DNA of 37,826 nt from Rhodothermales bacterium (GCA_024711125.1 JANJTM010000072.1:1-37826), one strand, 5' to 3'. Numbered from the stretch's first letter, positions 8,640-17,361 are shown. Notes: generated by a model not told the origin, from the sequence alone. Translations and numbers: made by a program.

Positions 8640-9477
8640 GGTCGGCCGGCCCCAGCCAGGCCGTGCCGTGGCGGACGCGTTCGTACGCTTCCGTCGCGTT
8701 CTGATGGTCTTCGTAGACGGCGAAGACCGATGAACCGGATCCGCTCAGGCTGACGTAGTCGGCCCCGGTGCCGGCCAGCGTCGACAGGATTTCGGCCACC
8801 TCGGGGTACCGCGCGGCTACCGGCGCCTGGAAATCGTTGACCAACTCGCGCCGCCACCGCTCGAGATCGGCCCCGGCGACCAGCCCGGCGAGATCGGGCC
8901 TGTTGCGATCGTTCGGCGTCACCAACCCGTACGCAGGTCCCGTGGCCACGTGCACGGGCGGAACGACGACCAGCCAATGGAGCCTCGCGAGCGCCGGGGC
9001 GTGGATCGGCTCGAGGATTTCTCCGCGTCCGGTACCGCGGGCCACAGGGTGACCGAGGAAAAACGGGACGTCGCTGCCGAGGGTTGCGGCGATGTCGTGC
9101 AGTCGTGGCGTCGCGGTGGCGTCGATCTGCCAGAGCCGCCGAAGCAGTTCGAGCGTCGTGGCGGCGTCGCTCGATCCGGATCCGAGTCCGGCCCCGTACG
9201 GGACGCGCTTGTCGAGGTGTATGCGGGCGCCCGCCCGGTCGTCGCGGCGGAGGGCCTCGGCGAGGCGTCGCGCCGCCCGCATGCAGAGGTTCCCGTCGTC
9301 GGTCGGAAGCGACGGGTCGCTGCACGTCATTTCCAGCCGGCTTGCCGGCTCGACGGACACCGTGTCGCTCCACGGGATGCGGACGAACACCGTGTCTATG
9401 TCACGGAACCCGTCCGGCCGCACCCGCAGCACATGCAGGCCCAGATTGATTTTTGCCGGGGCGGGAGCGCTTTGCAT
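8629..9477 (-). CDS. ispE: 4-diphosphocytidyl-2-C-methyl-D-erythritol kinase IspE
   Basis: IspE phosphorylates CDP-methylerythritol in the MEP isoprenoid pathway, using ATP in the cytoplasm. It belongs to the GHMP kinase fold. From the ATG at 9477 it has 282 residues. It opens with APAKINLGLHVLRVRPDGFR, containing the conserved Lys9. The ATP-binding glycine loop VPYGAGLGSGSSDAA is at 92-106, with the catalytic Asp104. A third GHMP motif, LSGSGSSVFAVY, lies near the C-terminus. An upstream ATG at 9513 would add 12 residues before the conserved start and is less likely. The gene is alone on its strand, convergent with the PBP gene (11-bp overlap) and divergent from the polysaccharide cluster. 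Confidence 0.95.
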   Translation of the reverse strand: MQSAPAPAKINLGLHVLRVRPDGFRDIDTVFVRIPWSDTVSVEPASRLEMTCSDPSLPTDDGNLCMRAARRLAEALRRDDRAGARIHLDKRVPYGAGLGSGSSDAATTLELLRRLWQIDATATPRLHDIAATLGSDVPFFLGHPVARGTGRGEILEPIHAPALARLHWLVVVPPVHVATGPAYGLVTPNDRNRPDLAGLVAGADLERWRRELVNDFQAPVAARYPEVAEILSTLAGTGADYVSLSGSGSSVFAVYEDHQNATEAYERVRHGTAWLGPADLTS

Positions 9478-9595
9478 GGCGGAACTCTGGGTATGCGGGG
9501 CGCTCAGGATCAAGAGCGCGGGGCGGCGGGCACGGACACGAAGGCGAGCGGCGCGCTCCGGGGCTGCAGCCGGCGGTGCCTCTCTGCAACATCCT

Positions 9596-9665
9596 TACGA
9601 CCAATTTGCATAATTGTCCGCCGGGAGAAATTCTTCCACCTGGGCAATTTCGCAAATTTGTCGTA
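9596..9665. repeat. 70-bp imperfect palindrome upstream of the polysaccharide export gene
   Basis: The dyad centre is between 9630 and 9631. The outer arms are 14 bp each (TACGACCAATTTGC at 9596-9609 and GCAAATTTGTCGTA at 9652-9665) with one mismatch. Inward, AATTG and CC pair, then GGA and AAT around the centre; 26 of 35 pairs match overall. The segment is clearly AT-richer than its surroundings. It could be a large operator, a transcribed hairpin or the remnant of a small mobile repeat. No T-run follows on either strand, so a simple terminator is unlikely. Confidence 0.75.
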
Positions 9666-9897
9666 GGAGCCGTGAATGGGGGGCCATCGTCCGCGTCGCC
9701 GCCCGAGCCGACGGCCTGCAGCCGCCACCGAAGGCCGAACCGCTCGTCTGCCGCCGCCCACAAAGGCCGCAACGTATGCCATACGTCGTCGCGGCGCGTC
9801 AAATCGCGCCCCAAGCGCGACGAATTGCGATGCCGGTCAAGATACCGTAGTTTTTCCGTTCGCAGAGCCAGAGACAGCCCCCGGAGCCACCAAGCGC

Positions 9898-9926
9898 TTG
9901 ACCGCGGCCTATTGCACGTCTGATAC
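9898..9926 (+). promoter_or_regulatory. Promoter-like TTGACC-N17-TGATAC next to the polysaccharide export start
   Basis: TTGACC (9898-9903) and TGATAC (9921-9926) are 17 bp apart, the ideal sigma70 spacing. The -10 box ends one base before the ATG at 9928. If this promoter is real, transcription would start inside the first codons and translation would begin at the in-frame GTG at 9973 or 9982. It may also be a chance match. Confidence 0.3.
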
Positions 9927-9927
9927 G

Positions 9928-11781
9928 ATGAAGACCCGCGGCCGCCGGCCGCTCCCCTTGTCCTCCTCTGCCGTGTTTACCGTGCTCCGTTCCCAGCGCC
10001 GCGCCCGCTTCGCCCTGGCGCTGCTCGCCGCGATTCTCGCCACGGCGACCCCCGCCGCCGCGCAGTCCGCGAACGACCGCGACCAGTCCGGCGGACTGTC
10101 GAACCCCATGGAGGCGCTGCGATCGCGCCTGTCGACTTCGGGGGGCGCCACGACCCCGCTCGAGGGTCCGGTCGACCCCGCCGTCTACCGCGTGGGGCCT
10201 GGTGACGTGTTCGCCATCAGCATCGCCACAGGGGAAGGTACGGCGGCCTCCGTGCCCGTTTCGGCCGACGGGTTGCTCATGCTCCCCGAGTCCGGCAGTG
10301 TCCGCGTCGCGGGACTGACGCTCGCGGCGGCCCGCGACTCGGCCCTGGTCGCGCTGAGGCGTTCGTTCGGGCGCCTTCGCATCGATGTGGCACTCGCCCA
10401 GCCCCGCTCGTTCTGGGTGCACGTATCGGGCGCGGTGCCGGTGCCCGGCCGTTTCCTCGCCGCGCCGGTCGCCCGGGTGTCGTCGGTGCTGGAGGTGGCG
10501 TTCGCCGACACGTCGCGGGCTGCCGTGGCGAATCCGGCCTTCCGCCCGGCGTTACGCAACGTGACCCTCATTCGGCGCGACGGCGGCCAGGTTCTGCTCG
10601 ACATGGCACGCTATTTCGCGACGGGCGCGGTCGATGAAAACCCGTACCTGTCCGACGGCGACGTGATCGTGGTGCCGGGGTATGACCCGGCGTACGCGTC
10701 GGTCCGCGTGGACGGCGCGGTTCCGTTCCCGGGAGCCTACGACGTTCGCGAGGGGGACACGGTGCGCCGCGTGCTCGAAGCGGCCGGACTGGCGGCTTCT
10801 CCCGAACACGCGACCGCGGTCCGCCTCACCCGGTTCGAAGAGGACGGCCTGCACACGATCGAATTGCTGGCTTCGGCGGTTTTCGAGAACGAGACCGGCG
10901 AAACGACCGTGCGGGCGAGGGACCACGTGTCGGTCGTCGCCGACCGCCCGGCCCAGGGCTCCGCGTCGGTCGAGGGCTGGGTGCGGTCTCCCGGCACCTT
11001 TTCGATCGAATCCGGGGTAACCACGGTTCGAGACCTCCTCGAACAGGCGGGCGGAATGCGCGACGGCGCGCTGCTCGATGCCGCCCACGTCGTCCGCGGC
11101 GCGTCGGGAAGACCCGAACAGACGGGGCTCCGCGGCCGACCGAGCCTGACCGGCTTCGTCCGCCCCGACACGCTGGAAGCCCTTCGCAGCCTTCGCCTGA
11201 CCGAATTGGAACTGGCGAGCCGCATGTATTTCGCGCAGGAGTTCGAAGCGACGCGGCGCATTCCGATCGACCCGGACGGCGAACCGGTGGTACTGCAGGA
11301 CGGTGACCGCCTGGTGATCCCACGCGACGAGCGCACGGTGCACGTCTTCGGACAGGTCGTGCGGCCCGGCTACCTGGCCTATGAGCCCGGTCGCGCGGCC
11401 GACTGGTTCGTGGAAGCCGCGGGCGGGCGCGGCGCCAATGCGGGTAGGGTGCTGCACCTTCGTGCCGCCACCGGCGCGGTCGTGACCGAGGCGAATGCCG
11501 AGGTGCGGTCCGGCGACGTGATTTTCGTCGATCGCGCGACGGCGGTGACCGAGTCGTTCGCCCAGCGCACGGCCGATCTGCAGCAGGGGCAACTGGATCT
11601 CTCGCAGCGCCAGGTCGATCTCGCCCATCGCCAGCTCGAGCTCTCCCAACGTCAGCTGGAATCCCAGGAGAGAAACCAGAAGCGGGAGCAGCGCTACCGC
11701 ATCTTCCAGAGTCTCCTCGGCACGGTGAGCACCGTGGCGACGATCATCGTTCTCTTCCGCAGCCTCGAGAACCAGCAATGA
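9928..11781 (+). CDS. Polysaccharide export protein (Wza/OPX family) with SLBB repeats and a C-terminal heptad coil
   Basis: This is a 617-residue outer-membrane polysaccharide export family protein, predicted to help a surface polysaccharide cross the envelope. A signal peptide ends near AAAQS (about residue 47). The polysaccharide export domain starts at YRVGPGDVFAISI (87-99). Three to four SLBB-type beta-grasp repeats follow, each with a V-x-G-x-V-x-x-P-G core (about 164, 260, 346, 472). Residues 554-588 are five near-perfect seven-residue repeats of the type RQLELSQ, and a hydrophobic helix follows at 591-612. That coil and terminal helix are unusual; Wza has only a short C-terminal helix. 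The GTG at 9973 is an alternative start that would leave a more typical 32-residue signal peptide. The stop overlaps the next start (ATGA). Confidence 0.88.
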   Translation: MKTRGRRPLPLSSSAVFTVLRSQRRARFALALLAAILATATPAAAQSANDRDQSGGLSNPMEALRSRLSTSGGATTPLEGPVDPAVYRVGPGDVFAISIATGEGTAASVPVSADGLLMLPESGSVRVAGLTLAAARDSALVALRRSFGRLRIDVALAQPRSFWVHVSGAVPVPGRFLAAPVARVSSVLEVAFADTSRAAVANPAFRPALRNVTLIRRDGGQVLLDMARYFATGAVDENPYLSDGDVIVVPGYDPAYASVRVDGAVPFPGAYDVREGDTVRRVLEAAGLAASPEHATAVRLTRFEEDGLHTIELLASAVFENETGETTVRARDHVSVVADRPAQGSASVEGWVRSPGTFSIESGVTTVRDLLEQAGGMRDGALLDAAHVVRGASGRPEQTGLRGRPSLTGFVRPDTLEALRSLRLTELELASRMYFAQEFEATRRIPIDPDGEPVVLQDGDRLVIPRDERTVHVFGQVVRPGYLAYEPGRAADWFVEAAGGRGANAGRVLHLRAATGAVVTEANAEVRSGDVIFVDRATAVTESFAQRTADLQQGQLDLSQRQVDLAHRQLELSQRQLESQERNQKREQRYRIFQSLLGTVSTVATIIVLFRSLENQQ

Positions 11782-12986
11782 CCGCGCCGACCGAGAACCT
11801 TCCGACGGCCGATGCGCGCCGGCGCGTGGGCGAGGAGAACCTTTGGCGCGTGGTCGGCACCGTGTGGGCGGGCCGGCGCCTGGTCGTGGTACTGACCACC
11901 CTGGCCGCCGTGATCAGCGTCGTGCTGTCGCTGATGATGCCGAACTGGTACCGGGCTTCGGCGCGCGTCCTCATGCCGGAGGGCGGAAGCGGGTTATCGT
12001 CGGCCCTGCTGCGGAATCTTCCGTCGGCGGCGTCGGCGCTCCTCGGCGGCGGCGGGGGCGGCGACTATATGCGGTACCTGTCGATCCTCACCAGCCGGTC
12101 CGTCATGGCGGCGGCCGTCGACAGCTTCGACCTCGTGAAGGTGTACGAACGCGAAGGTTCGCGGGCCCCCTTCGACGATTCGATCGATGATCTGCGGGAC
12201 AACGCCGCGTTCGAGATCGACCTCGAGTACCAGTTTCTCTCGATCTCCGTGTCGGACAAGGACCCGGAGCGCGCGGCGGCGATGGCGAATTTCTTCGTCC
12301 GTCGATTGAACGAGACGAACGCTCGCCTCGCACGGCAGACGGCGGCGAGTTACCGCGCGTACGTCGAGAAGCGGTATCACGAGTCGCTCGGTGCCATGGA
12401 TTCGCTGCTGGCGTCCCTGCAGGGCTTCCAGCAGCAGTACGGCATCTACGACCTGCCGGCTCAGACCGAGAGCTTCTTCCGACAGGTAGCCGAGATGCGT
12501 GGACAGGCGCTGCAGGCCGAGATCCAGGCCGACGTTGCCCGGAGCCGCCTCGGCGAGGAGAATCCGAACGTCGCCAACCTGTCGGAACTGGCCCGCGTCG
12601 CGAACGAGAAATACGAGGCCGCCCTCAGGGGTTCGGAGCGCCTGATGCCGGTGGCGCAGGACGAGGTGCCGTCGGTGGCGCGCACCTACGCGGAACTCGA
12701 GATGCAGCGGCAGATCCAGGTGGCGATCCTCGAGATCCTGGGGCCGATGTACGAACAGGCGCGTCTCCAGGAAGAAAAGGAGAGCGAAGCGGTGCAGGTT
12801 ATCGACTACGCGGTGAAACCCGCCCTCAAGGCGCGTCCGAAGCGTTCGATCATCGTGATCCTGACGACGTTCTCGGTTTTCCTGCTCTCGATCGCCTACC
12901 TGGTCGTGTCGTCCTGGGTGCGTCGAAACGGCGTGCACCTGTTCTCGCGACTGCAGCGCGCCGCCGCCGACGCATCGCGGAGCTGA
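11778..12986 (+). CDS. Wzz/GNVR-type polysaccharide chain-length regulator
   Basis: This 402-residue inner-membrane protein has the classic layout of polysaccharide co-polymerases: a short cytoplasmic N-terminus, a first membrane helix at about 33-54, a long helical periplasmic part, and a second helix at about 359-381. The PMYEQARLQEEKESEAVQVI segment followed by DYAVKP before the second helix is the GNVR-like signature. A Gly-rich loop lies at about 90-95. There is no C-terminal tyrosine-kinase domain, so this is the kinase-less type. Such proteins set polymer length together with Wzy and contact the OPX protein. It overlaps the export gene by 4 nt and is 5 nt from the next gene, consistent with one operon. 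Confidence 0.88.
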   Translation: MTAPTENLPTADARRRVGEENLWRVVGTVWAGRRLVVVLTTLAAVISVVLSLMMPNWYRASARVLMPEGGSGLSSALLRNLPSAASALLGGGGGGDYMRYLSILTSRSVMAAAVDSFDLVKVYEREGSRAPFDDSIDDLRDNAAFEIDLEYQFLSISVSDKDPERAAAMANFFVRRLNETNARLARQTAASYRAYVEKRYHESLGAMDSLLASLQGFQQQYGIYDLPAQTESFFRQVAEMRGQALQAEIQADVARSRLGEENPNVANLSELARVANEKYEAALRGSERLMPVAQDEVPSVARTYAELEMQRQIQVAILEILGPMYEQARLQEEKESEAVQVIDYAVKPALKARPKRSIIVILTTFSVFLLSIAYLVVSSWVRRNGVHLFSRLQRAAADASRS

Positions 12987-12991
12987 CGACC

Positions 12992-14401
12992 GTGGGCGCC
13001 GCGGCGATCGACCCCGTGCGCTGGACCCGCTGGGCGGGAGCGCTCGTGACGCTGGGATTCGCTTTTTCGCTGTTCCTCGTCCTGGCGTTCGCCTGGCTGG
13101 CACCGGCGCTGCTCTGGGTCCCGCCCGCGCTCGTCATCGGCGCGATGGCGCTGGCGTGGCTGTCGGGCGACGAACTGCGTCTCCTGGTGGGCATCCTCGC
13201 GGGATTCGTGGTGGCGGTGGGATACAAGGAGGGATTCCAGCCCGAGGAGGCGCTCTACGGCCTGCTGTACCTGGGCTACCTGGCGTACTGGTTCGTCTCG
13301 CGGCTCTTCTTCTACCGGGATGACATCCTTGCCACGCGGGTCGACCGGGCCCTCTTCGCCTTCCTGGTCTGGATCACCGGTTCGTTCGCATTGACGGCGC
13401 TTTTCCGGGGGAGCTTCTCCACCGCGGTGAGCGAGTGGCTTGCGCTCACGATGCTGGCGTTCTATTTCCCGGTCAAGGAAATGGCGCTTCGGCGACCCGA
13501 AGCGTACCGGCGCATCCTGGGCGCCCTCGCGTTTGTGGCCACGTTCGTGGTCGTACGAAACCTGCTCGAATACCGGGCCGAACAGGCGGGAGCCCAGCAC
13601 CTCTGGCAGATCGCGACCGGCCGCGTGGTGGAGAACGAGCACCTGCTGCTCATGGTGGGATTGATCGCGTTGACGGTCGCGCTCTTCGCCCGGAGGCCCC
13701 GATTGCGATGGGCTGCGGCAGGCGGGTTCCTGCTCTACACGGCCGGCGTCATCATCGGACTGAGCCGGGCGGTCTGGGTATCGTACGTGCTCGGCATCTT
13801 CGTGATCTTCCTGCTCGTCGACCGTCGGCGCCGTGGGCGGCTGGTGTTGTTCGGCCTGGCCGGATTGTCCGGGGTGATGCTCGTCGGGTACCTCGTGTTT
13901 CCCGGCATGTTCGCCCTGATCTTCGCCGGCCTCGTGGACCGCATCTTCTCGCTGGAAACCGCGGCGACGGGCGACATTTCGCTCGTCAACCGGTTTCTCG
14001 AGATGAGCGCGGCCTGGGACCACATCGTGCGCAACCCGATCGTGGGCTACGGCTTCGGCGTTCCGATCAAGTACTACAGCCTGGTCTACGAACTCACGCA
14101 CGAGACCTCGTTCATCCACAACGGCTACGTCGGGGTCTGGTATCGGCACGGCCTGGTCGGATTCCTCCTGCTCTACGGTTTCTACTTCACCTCGATGTGG
14201 CACGCGGTGAAGCTCTCCCGAAGCAACCACGCGGCTTTCGCCCCCATCGGAATCGCGGTCGCGGCCTGCCTCGTCGCGGAAGCACTGCTCGGGAACACGG
14301 AAAATCCGTTCGCCACGAGCGACAAGGTGCTGTTCATCGGCGTGATGGCGGGCCTGGTTGCCGCGGGACGAACCGTCGTCGAAAGGCCCGGGGCCCCATG
14401 A
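12992..14401 (+). CDS. O-antigen ligase/polymerase family membrane protein (Wzy/WaaL-like)
   Basis: This is a 469-residue, very hydrophobic protein with about eleven to twelve predicted membrane segments. Near the C-terminus it has the periplasmic loop features of the Wzy_C family: NPIVGYGFGVP, then a conserved HNGYVGVWYRHGLVGF at about 373-388 leading into a helix. Members either polymerise polysaccharide repeat units or ligate them to lipid A core; the sequence alone does not decide. The position between a chain-length regulator and a flippase favours a Wzy polymerase. The start is a GTG 5 nt after the previous stop. The stop overlaps the start of the flippase gene (ATGA). Confidence 0.82.
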   Translation: MGAAAIDPVRWTRWAGALVTLGFAFSLFLVLAFAWLAPALLWVPPALVIGAMALAWLSGDELRLLVGILAGFVVAVGYKEGFQPEEALYGLLYLGYLAYWFVSRLFFYRDDILATRVDRALFAFLVWITGSFALTALFRGSFSTAVSEWLALTMLAFYFPVKEMALRRPEAYRRILGALAFVATFVVVRNLLEYRAEQAGAQHLWQIATGRVVENEHLLLMVGLIALTVALFARRPRLRWAAAGGFLLYTAGVIIGLSRAVWVSYVLGIFVIFLLVDRRRRGRLVLFGLAGLSGVMLVGYLVFPGMFALIFAGLVDRIFSLETAATGDISLVNRFLEMSAAWDHIVRNPIVGYGFGVPIKYYSLVYELTHETSFIHNGYVGVWYRHGLVGFLLLYGFYFTSMWHAVKLSRSNHAAFAPIGIAVAACLVAEALLGNTENPFATSDKVLFIGVMAGLVAAGRTVVERPGAP

Positions 14402-15675
14402 GCGGCCTCCTGCGCAACATCTCGTGGCTGGGAGCCGCGAACCTGGCCGTCAAGCCGATCTGGTTCCTGTTCGTGACCGCCCTGTGCATGCGCGTCCTGG
14501 GCGTGGAAGGTTACGGTCGCATGACGGCCGCGCTCGCCCTCGCGGGAGTGGCGGCGAACCTGATCGACCTCGGCATGGCGCGCTACACGGTACGCGAGGT
14601 GGCCCGGGACCGCAGCCTAGCGGGGCGCTTCTTCACGAATTTCCTCTCGTTCCGGGGCGTGATGTCCCTGGTAGCCCTCGTGGCCGTCCTGCTGACCGGA
14701 TGGATCCTGGGGTACCGCGACACCGCCCTGCTCGCCGTGCTGTTCGCCGCGGCCTACACCTACACGCTGGAGCTGACGAATTACTGCCGCAGCTTCTACG
14801 AGGCGACCGAGGACCTGCGTCGACAGGCGGCCATGCTCGTGGTCGAGAAGACCCTCGTCGTGGCGGCCGGGGCCGCACTGCTCCTCCTGACGCGCTCTCC
14901 GGAATGGACGCTGGCCGGCATGGCGTTCGGCATGGCCATCACCACGGGGCTCAACGCCGGGTGGATCTCGACCCGGATAGCCCCCTTCCGACCGGCCGAC
15001 CTCGATTGGGGATTCCTGCGTCGTGCCATCCGGATCATGGTGCCGCTGGGGCTCGCCGGAGCGTTCTTCAACCTCTATTTCCGCGTCGGACTCGTCATGG
15101 TCGAGGCGTACCTCGGGGAGACGGCGGCCGGCCAATACGGCGCGGCATTCCGGATCCTGGAGGCGCTGAACGTGCTGCCGAGCGTCATCGTGATCAGCGC
15201 GATCTACCCGAGGCTCTCCCGCCTGCTGCACGAGGGCGAAACGGGGGATTTCCGCCTGCTCTTCCTGCGCAGCCAATGGTCGCTCGCGGCCGTGAGCGTA
15301 GGCATCGCCGTGGGACTCACGGTCTTCAGCTCGGCCGTGATCATGGTGCTCGATCCGGACCCGGCGTTCGCGCCCGCCGCACCCGCGCTGCGGGTTCTTT
15401 CGTGGGCGTTTCCGATCTACTGCGCAAACAGCCTGCTCTACTCTGCCCTCGTTGCCGCCGAGGACGATCGCTTCACCGCGTGGTCACTGGCGGGGGCCGT
15501 CGTGGTGAACATGGGGTTGAACGCCCTGCTCATTCCCGCGTGGGGCATCCAGGGCGCGGCGTATTCGGCGATCGCCCCCGAAGTGGTCCTGGCGATCGTT
15601 TACGGAATTCGATACCGCCGGATCATCGCGCACTATACGCCATCCGGAGGGCGGAATACCGACGGTCGGTTGTAA
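14398..15675 (+). CDS. Wzx-type polysaccharide flippase (MATE/MOP superfamily)
   Basis: This 425-residue membrane protein has about twelve to fourteen hydrophobic segments. The N-terminus (ISWLGAANLAVKPIWFLFVT, then LGVEGYGRMTAALAL) is typical of polysaccharide biosynthesis flippases, which move lipid-linked repeat units across the inner membrane. The frame stays open far upstream of 14398, but that part is an out-of-frame reading of the preceding gene. The ATG at 14398, overlapping the previous stop by 4 nt, is the sensible start. With the export protein, chain-length regulator and polymerase-like protein before it, this completes the set expected of a Wzx/Wzy-dependent pathway. The initiating glycosyltransferase is not in this block. 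Confidence 0.9.
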   Translation: MSGLLRNISWLGAANLAVKPIWFLFVTALCMRVLGVEGYGRMTAALALAGVAANLIDLGMARYTVREVARDRSLAGRFFTNFLSFRGVMSLVALVAVLLTGWILGYRDTALLAVLFAAAYTYTLELTNYCRSFYEATEDLRRQAAMLVVEKTLVVAAGAALLLLTRSPEWTLAGMAFGMAITTGLNAGWISTRIAPFRPADLDWGFLRRAIRIMVPLGLAGAFFNLYFRVGLVMVEAYLGETAAGQYGAAFRILEALNVLPSVIVISAIYPRLSRLLHEGETGDFRLLFLRSQWSLAAVSVGIAVGLTVFSSAVIMVLDPDPAFAPAAPALRVLSWAFPIYCANSLLYSALVAAEDDRFTAWSLAGAVVVNMGLNALLIPAWGIQGAAYSAIAPEVVLAIVYGIRYRRIIAHYTPSGGRNTDGRL

Positions 15676-15735
15676 CACGCCCACCCGCCGGATCGTACTT
15701 CCGGAGATCCCCCGTAACCCGATCCCGGCACAGCG

Positions 15736-17361
15736 ATGGCACGCCGTTCAGCCCTGTTCGCCCTTCTCCTCGGTCTCTTCGCCCCGATCGTGCAGGCCCG
15801 CCAGGAGGCGGCGGTCGCTTCACGGATCGTCGTCGCGCTGGACGGCAAGGCAGCGACGCTTCGCTCGCTGGCCGACCGGGCAGGCGGCGAGTCGGCCGAC
15901 GACCTGCTCAAGGTGGCCGACCGTCTCGATCGCGCGTTGGAGGGTGCGCGTTCGACGGGTTCCGAAGCCACGCTGCGGGTGCGCCTCCGGTTCGTACTCG
16001 ACGACCTGGCCGAGGTCGCCCGATCGCTCGACGGAGAGGATCGGGGCGCGGTGCGCGACGTGCGCGACGCCGTGGAGGAGGCGCTCGACGAGCTCGAGGA
16101 GGAGCGGCGCTCGGCCATTGCGGGAAACCGCAATGACGTGCCGGAACCCGAGTGGAACCTGCGCGACGAGGACCTCGAGGACGACCGGGCCGACAGGCGT
16201 GGCCGGGAGGCCCGCGCGCGGTGGCGCGAGGCACGCAACCGGTTCCGGGAACGCGCCCCGTCGTTCGCCGGCGAATTCGGCGACCGCTGGCCGTACCACG
16301 AAACGGGGGTCTATACGGCCGGTCCGGCGTGGCGGTACAACCGGGTCGAGGGGCTGGTGCTGGGCATCGACCGGGCCCCGCTCGCGTGGGATTCCTACGA
16401 CCGCCTGCGCGTCTACGGACGCGGCGGCTACGCGTTCGGCATGGACGAATGGCGCTTGACCCTGGGCGGAGAAGCCCGCCTGGGACGCGCGTACCGAGAG
16501 GAGAAGGCCGATCTGAAGGTCGGCGCGTCGTACCGCCGCGACACGGCGACCGACGACGCGTGGAAACTCGACCCCACCGAGAACGCCGTCGGGGCCTTCT
16601 TCGTGCGCAGCGACTCCTACGACTGGTACGACGTCGAGGGTTGGTCGGCCCACGCGATGGCCCGCGTTTCGTCGTACGTGCAGGTCGGCGCGGTGTACCG
16701 GTCCGAGGACCATGCGAGCCTCGCCAACCGGGCCCGCTGGTCGCTGTTCGGAGGGAACGACTTCCGCCCGAACCCTGCGATCGACGAGGGGCGCATGCAG
16801 TCGCTCACCTTCGTGGCCGACGGGGGGCTGATCCGCGGCTGGCGGGCCGTGCCCCGCGGTGTGGCGTTCCGCGCCGAGGCCGAGATCGGTTCGGGCCTGG
16901 GCGGCGATTTCGATTTTTCGCGCTTCGTGGGCGACGTGCACGCCTACACGCGAACGGGACCGGCTTCCGGCCTGGCCGTCCGCCTTCGCGCGGGCACATC
17001 GTCGGGCACGCTTCCGCTCCAGAAATCCTTCACGCTGGGCGGAATCGGAACGGTGCGCGGCTACCCGACGAACCGGCTGCGCGGCGAGCGCATGCTGCTG
17101 GCGAACGCGGAGTACACGCTCTACGGCCGGGACGCGTTCGACGGGCTGTTCGAGGACCTCTCGGTGTTCGGTCTCCTCGACGCCGGCTGGACGGACGGCG
17201 GCACGGGGCGCGCGTTCTCCATGGACGACGTGGCGCCGGCGGCGGGCTTCGGCGTGGGCTTCGGCGACCGCGCCATGCGCCTCGAACTCGCTTTCCCGCT
17301 GCGGGACCTCGGAACGGGCATGGAGCCCACGCTCTGGCTGCGTCTCTCCCCGACGCTGTAA
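15736..17361 (+). CDS. Omp85/surface-antigen-type outer-membrane beta-barrel with helical N-terminal region and no visible POTRA
   Basis: This 541-residue protein has a signal peptide ending near VQARQ (about 22). Residues 25-165 are charged and helical, rich in Arg, Asp and Glu, and show no POTRA pattern. From about 170 to the end there are alternating amphipathic strands typical of a 16-strand barrel. The key marker is FTLGGIGTVRGYPTNRLRGE at about 430-449, whose VRGY is the conserved lid-loop motif of BamA, TamA and two-partner-secretion translocators. The protein ends LWLRLSPTL, a plausible barrel signal. It starts 60 nt after the flippase and 51 nt before the adaptor gene, all on one strand. 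It may assemble or secrete an envelope component; the substrate is unknown. Confidence 0.75.
   Translation: MARRSALFALLLGLFAPIVQARQEAAVASRIVVALDGKAATLRSLADRAGGESADDLLKVADRLDRALEGARSTGSEATLRVRLRFVLDDLAEVARSLDGEDRGAVRDVRDAVEEALDELEEERRSAIAGNRNDVPEPEWNLRDEDLEDDRADRRGREARARWREARNRFRERAPSFAGEFGDRWPYHETGVYTAGPAWRYNRVEGLVLGIDRAPLAWDSYDRLRVYGRGGYAFGMDEWRLTLGGEARLGRAYREEKADLKVGASYRRDTATDDAWKLDPTENAVGAFFVRSDSYDWYDVEGWSAHAMARVSSYVQVGAVYRSEDHASLANRARWSLFGGNDFRPNPAIDEGRMQSLTFVADGGLIRGWRAVPRGVAFRAEAEIGSGLGGDFDFSRFVGDVHAYTRTGPASGLAVRLRAGTSSGTLPLQKSFTLGGIGTVRGYPTNRLRGERMLLANAEYTLYGRDAFDGLFEDLSVFGLLDAGWTDGGTGRAFSMDDVAPAAGFGVGFGDRAMRLELAFPLRDLGTGMEPTLWLRLSPTL

Larger units (their letters stand above)
9478..9927. 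other. 450-bp divergent spacer between ispE and the polysaccharide cluster
   Basis: I see no convincing gene here; the overlapping open frames lack family features. The spacer holds an AT-richer patch at about 9593-9670 that forms a 70-bp imperfect palindrome, and a promoter-like pair just before 9928. GGCTGCAG-like words occur on both sides but do not extend the palindrome. Confidence 0.7.

Noticed and set aside
9555-9730. Extension of the 70-bp palindrome to outer GGCTGCAG-like words
   Set aside because: The outer words are not symmetric about the same centre and the sequence between them does not pair, so they are probably chance.
13435-14397. N-terminal extension of the flippase frame
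   Set aside because: The extension is an out-of-frame reading of the O-antigen ligase/polymerase gene and is Arg/Pro/Gly-rich. The flippase family starts at the ATG at 14398.
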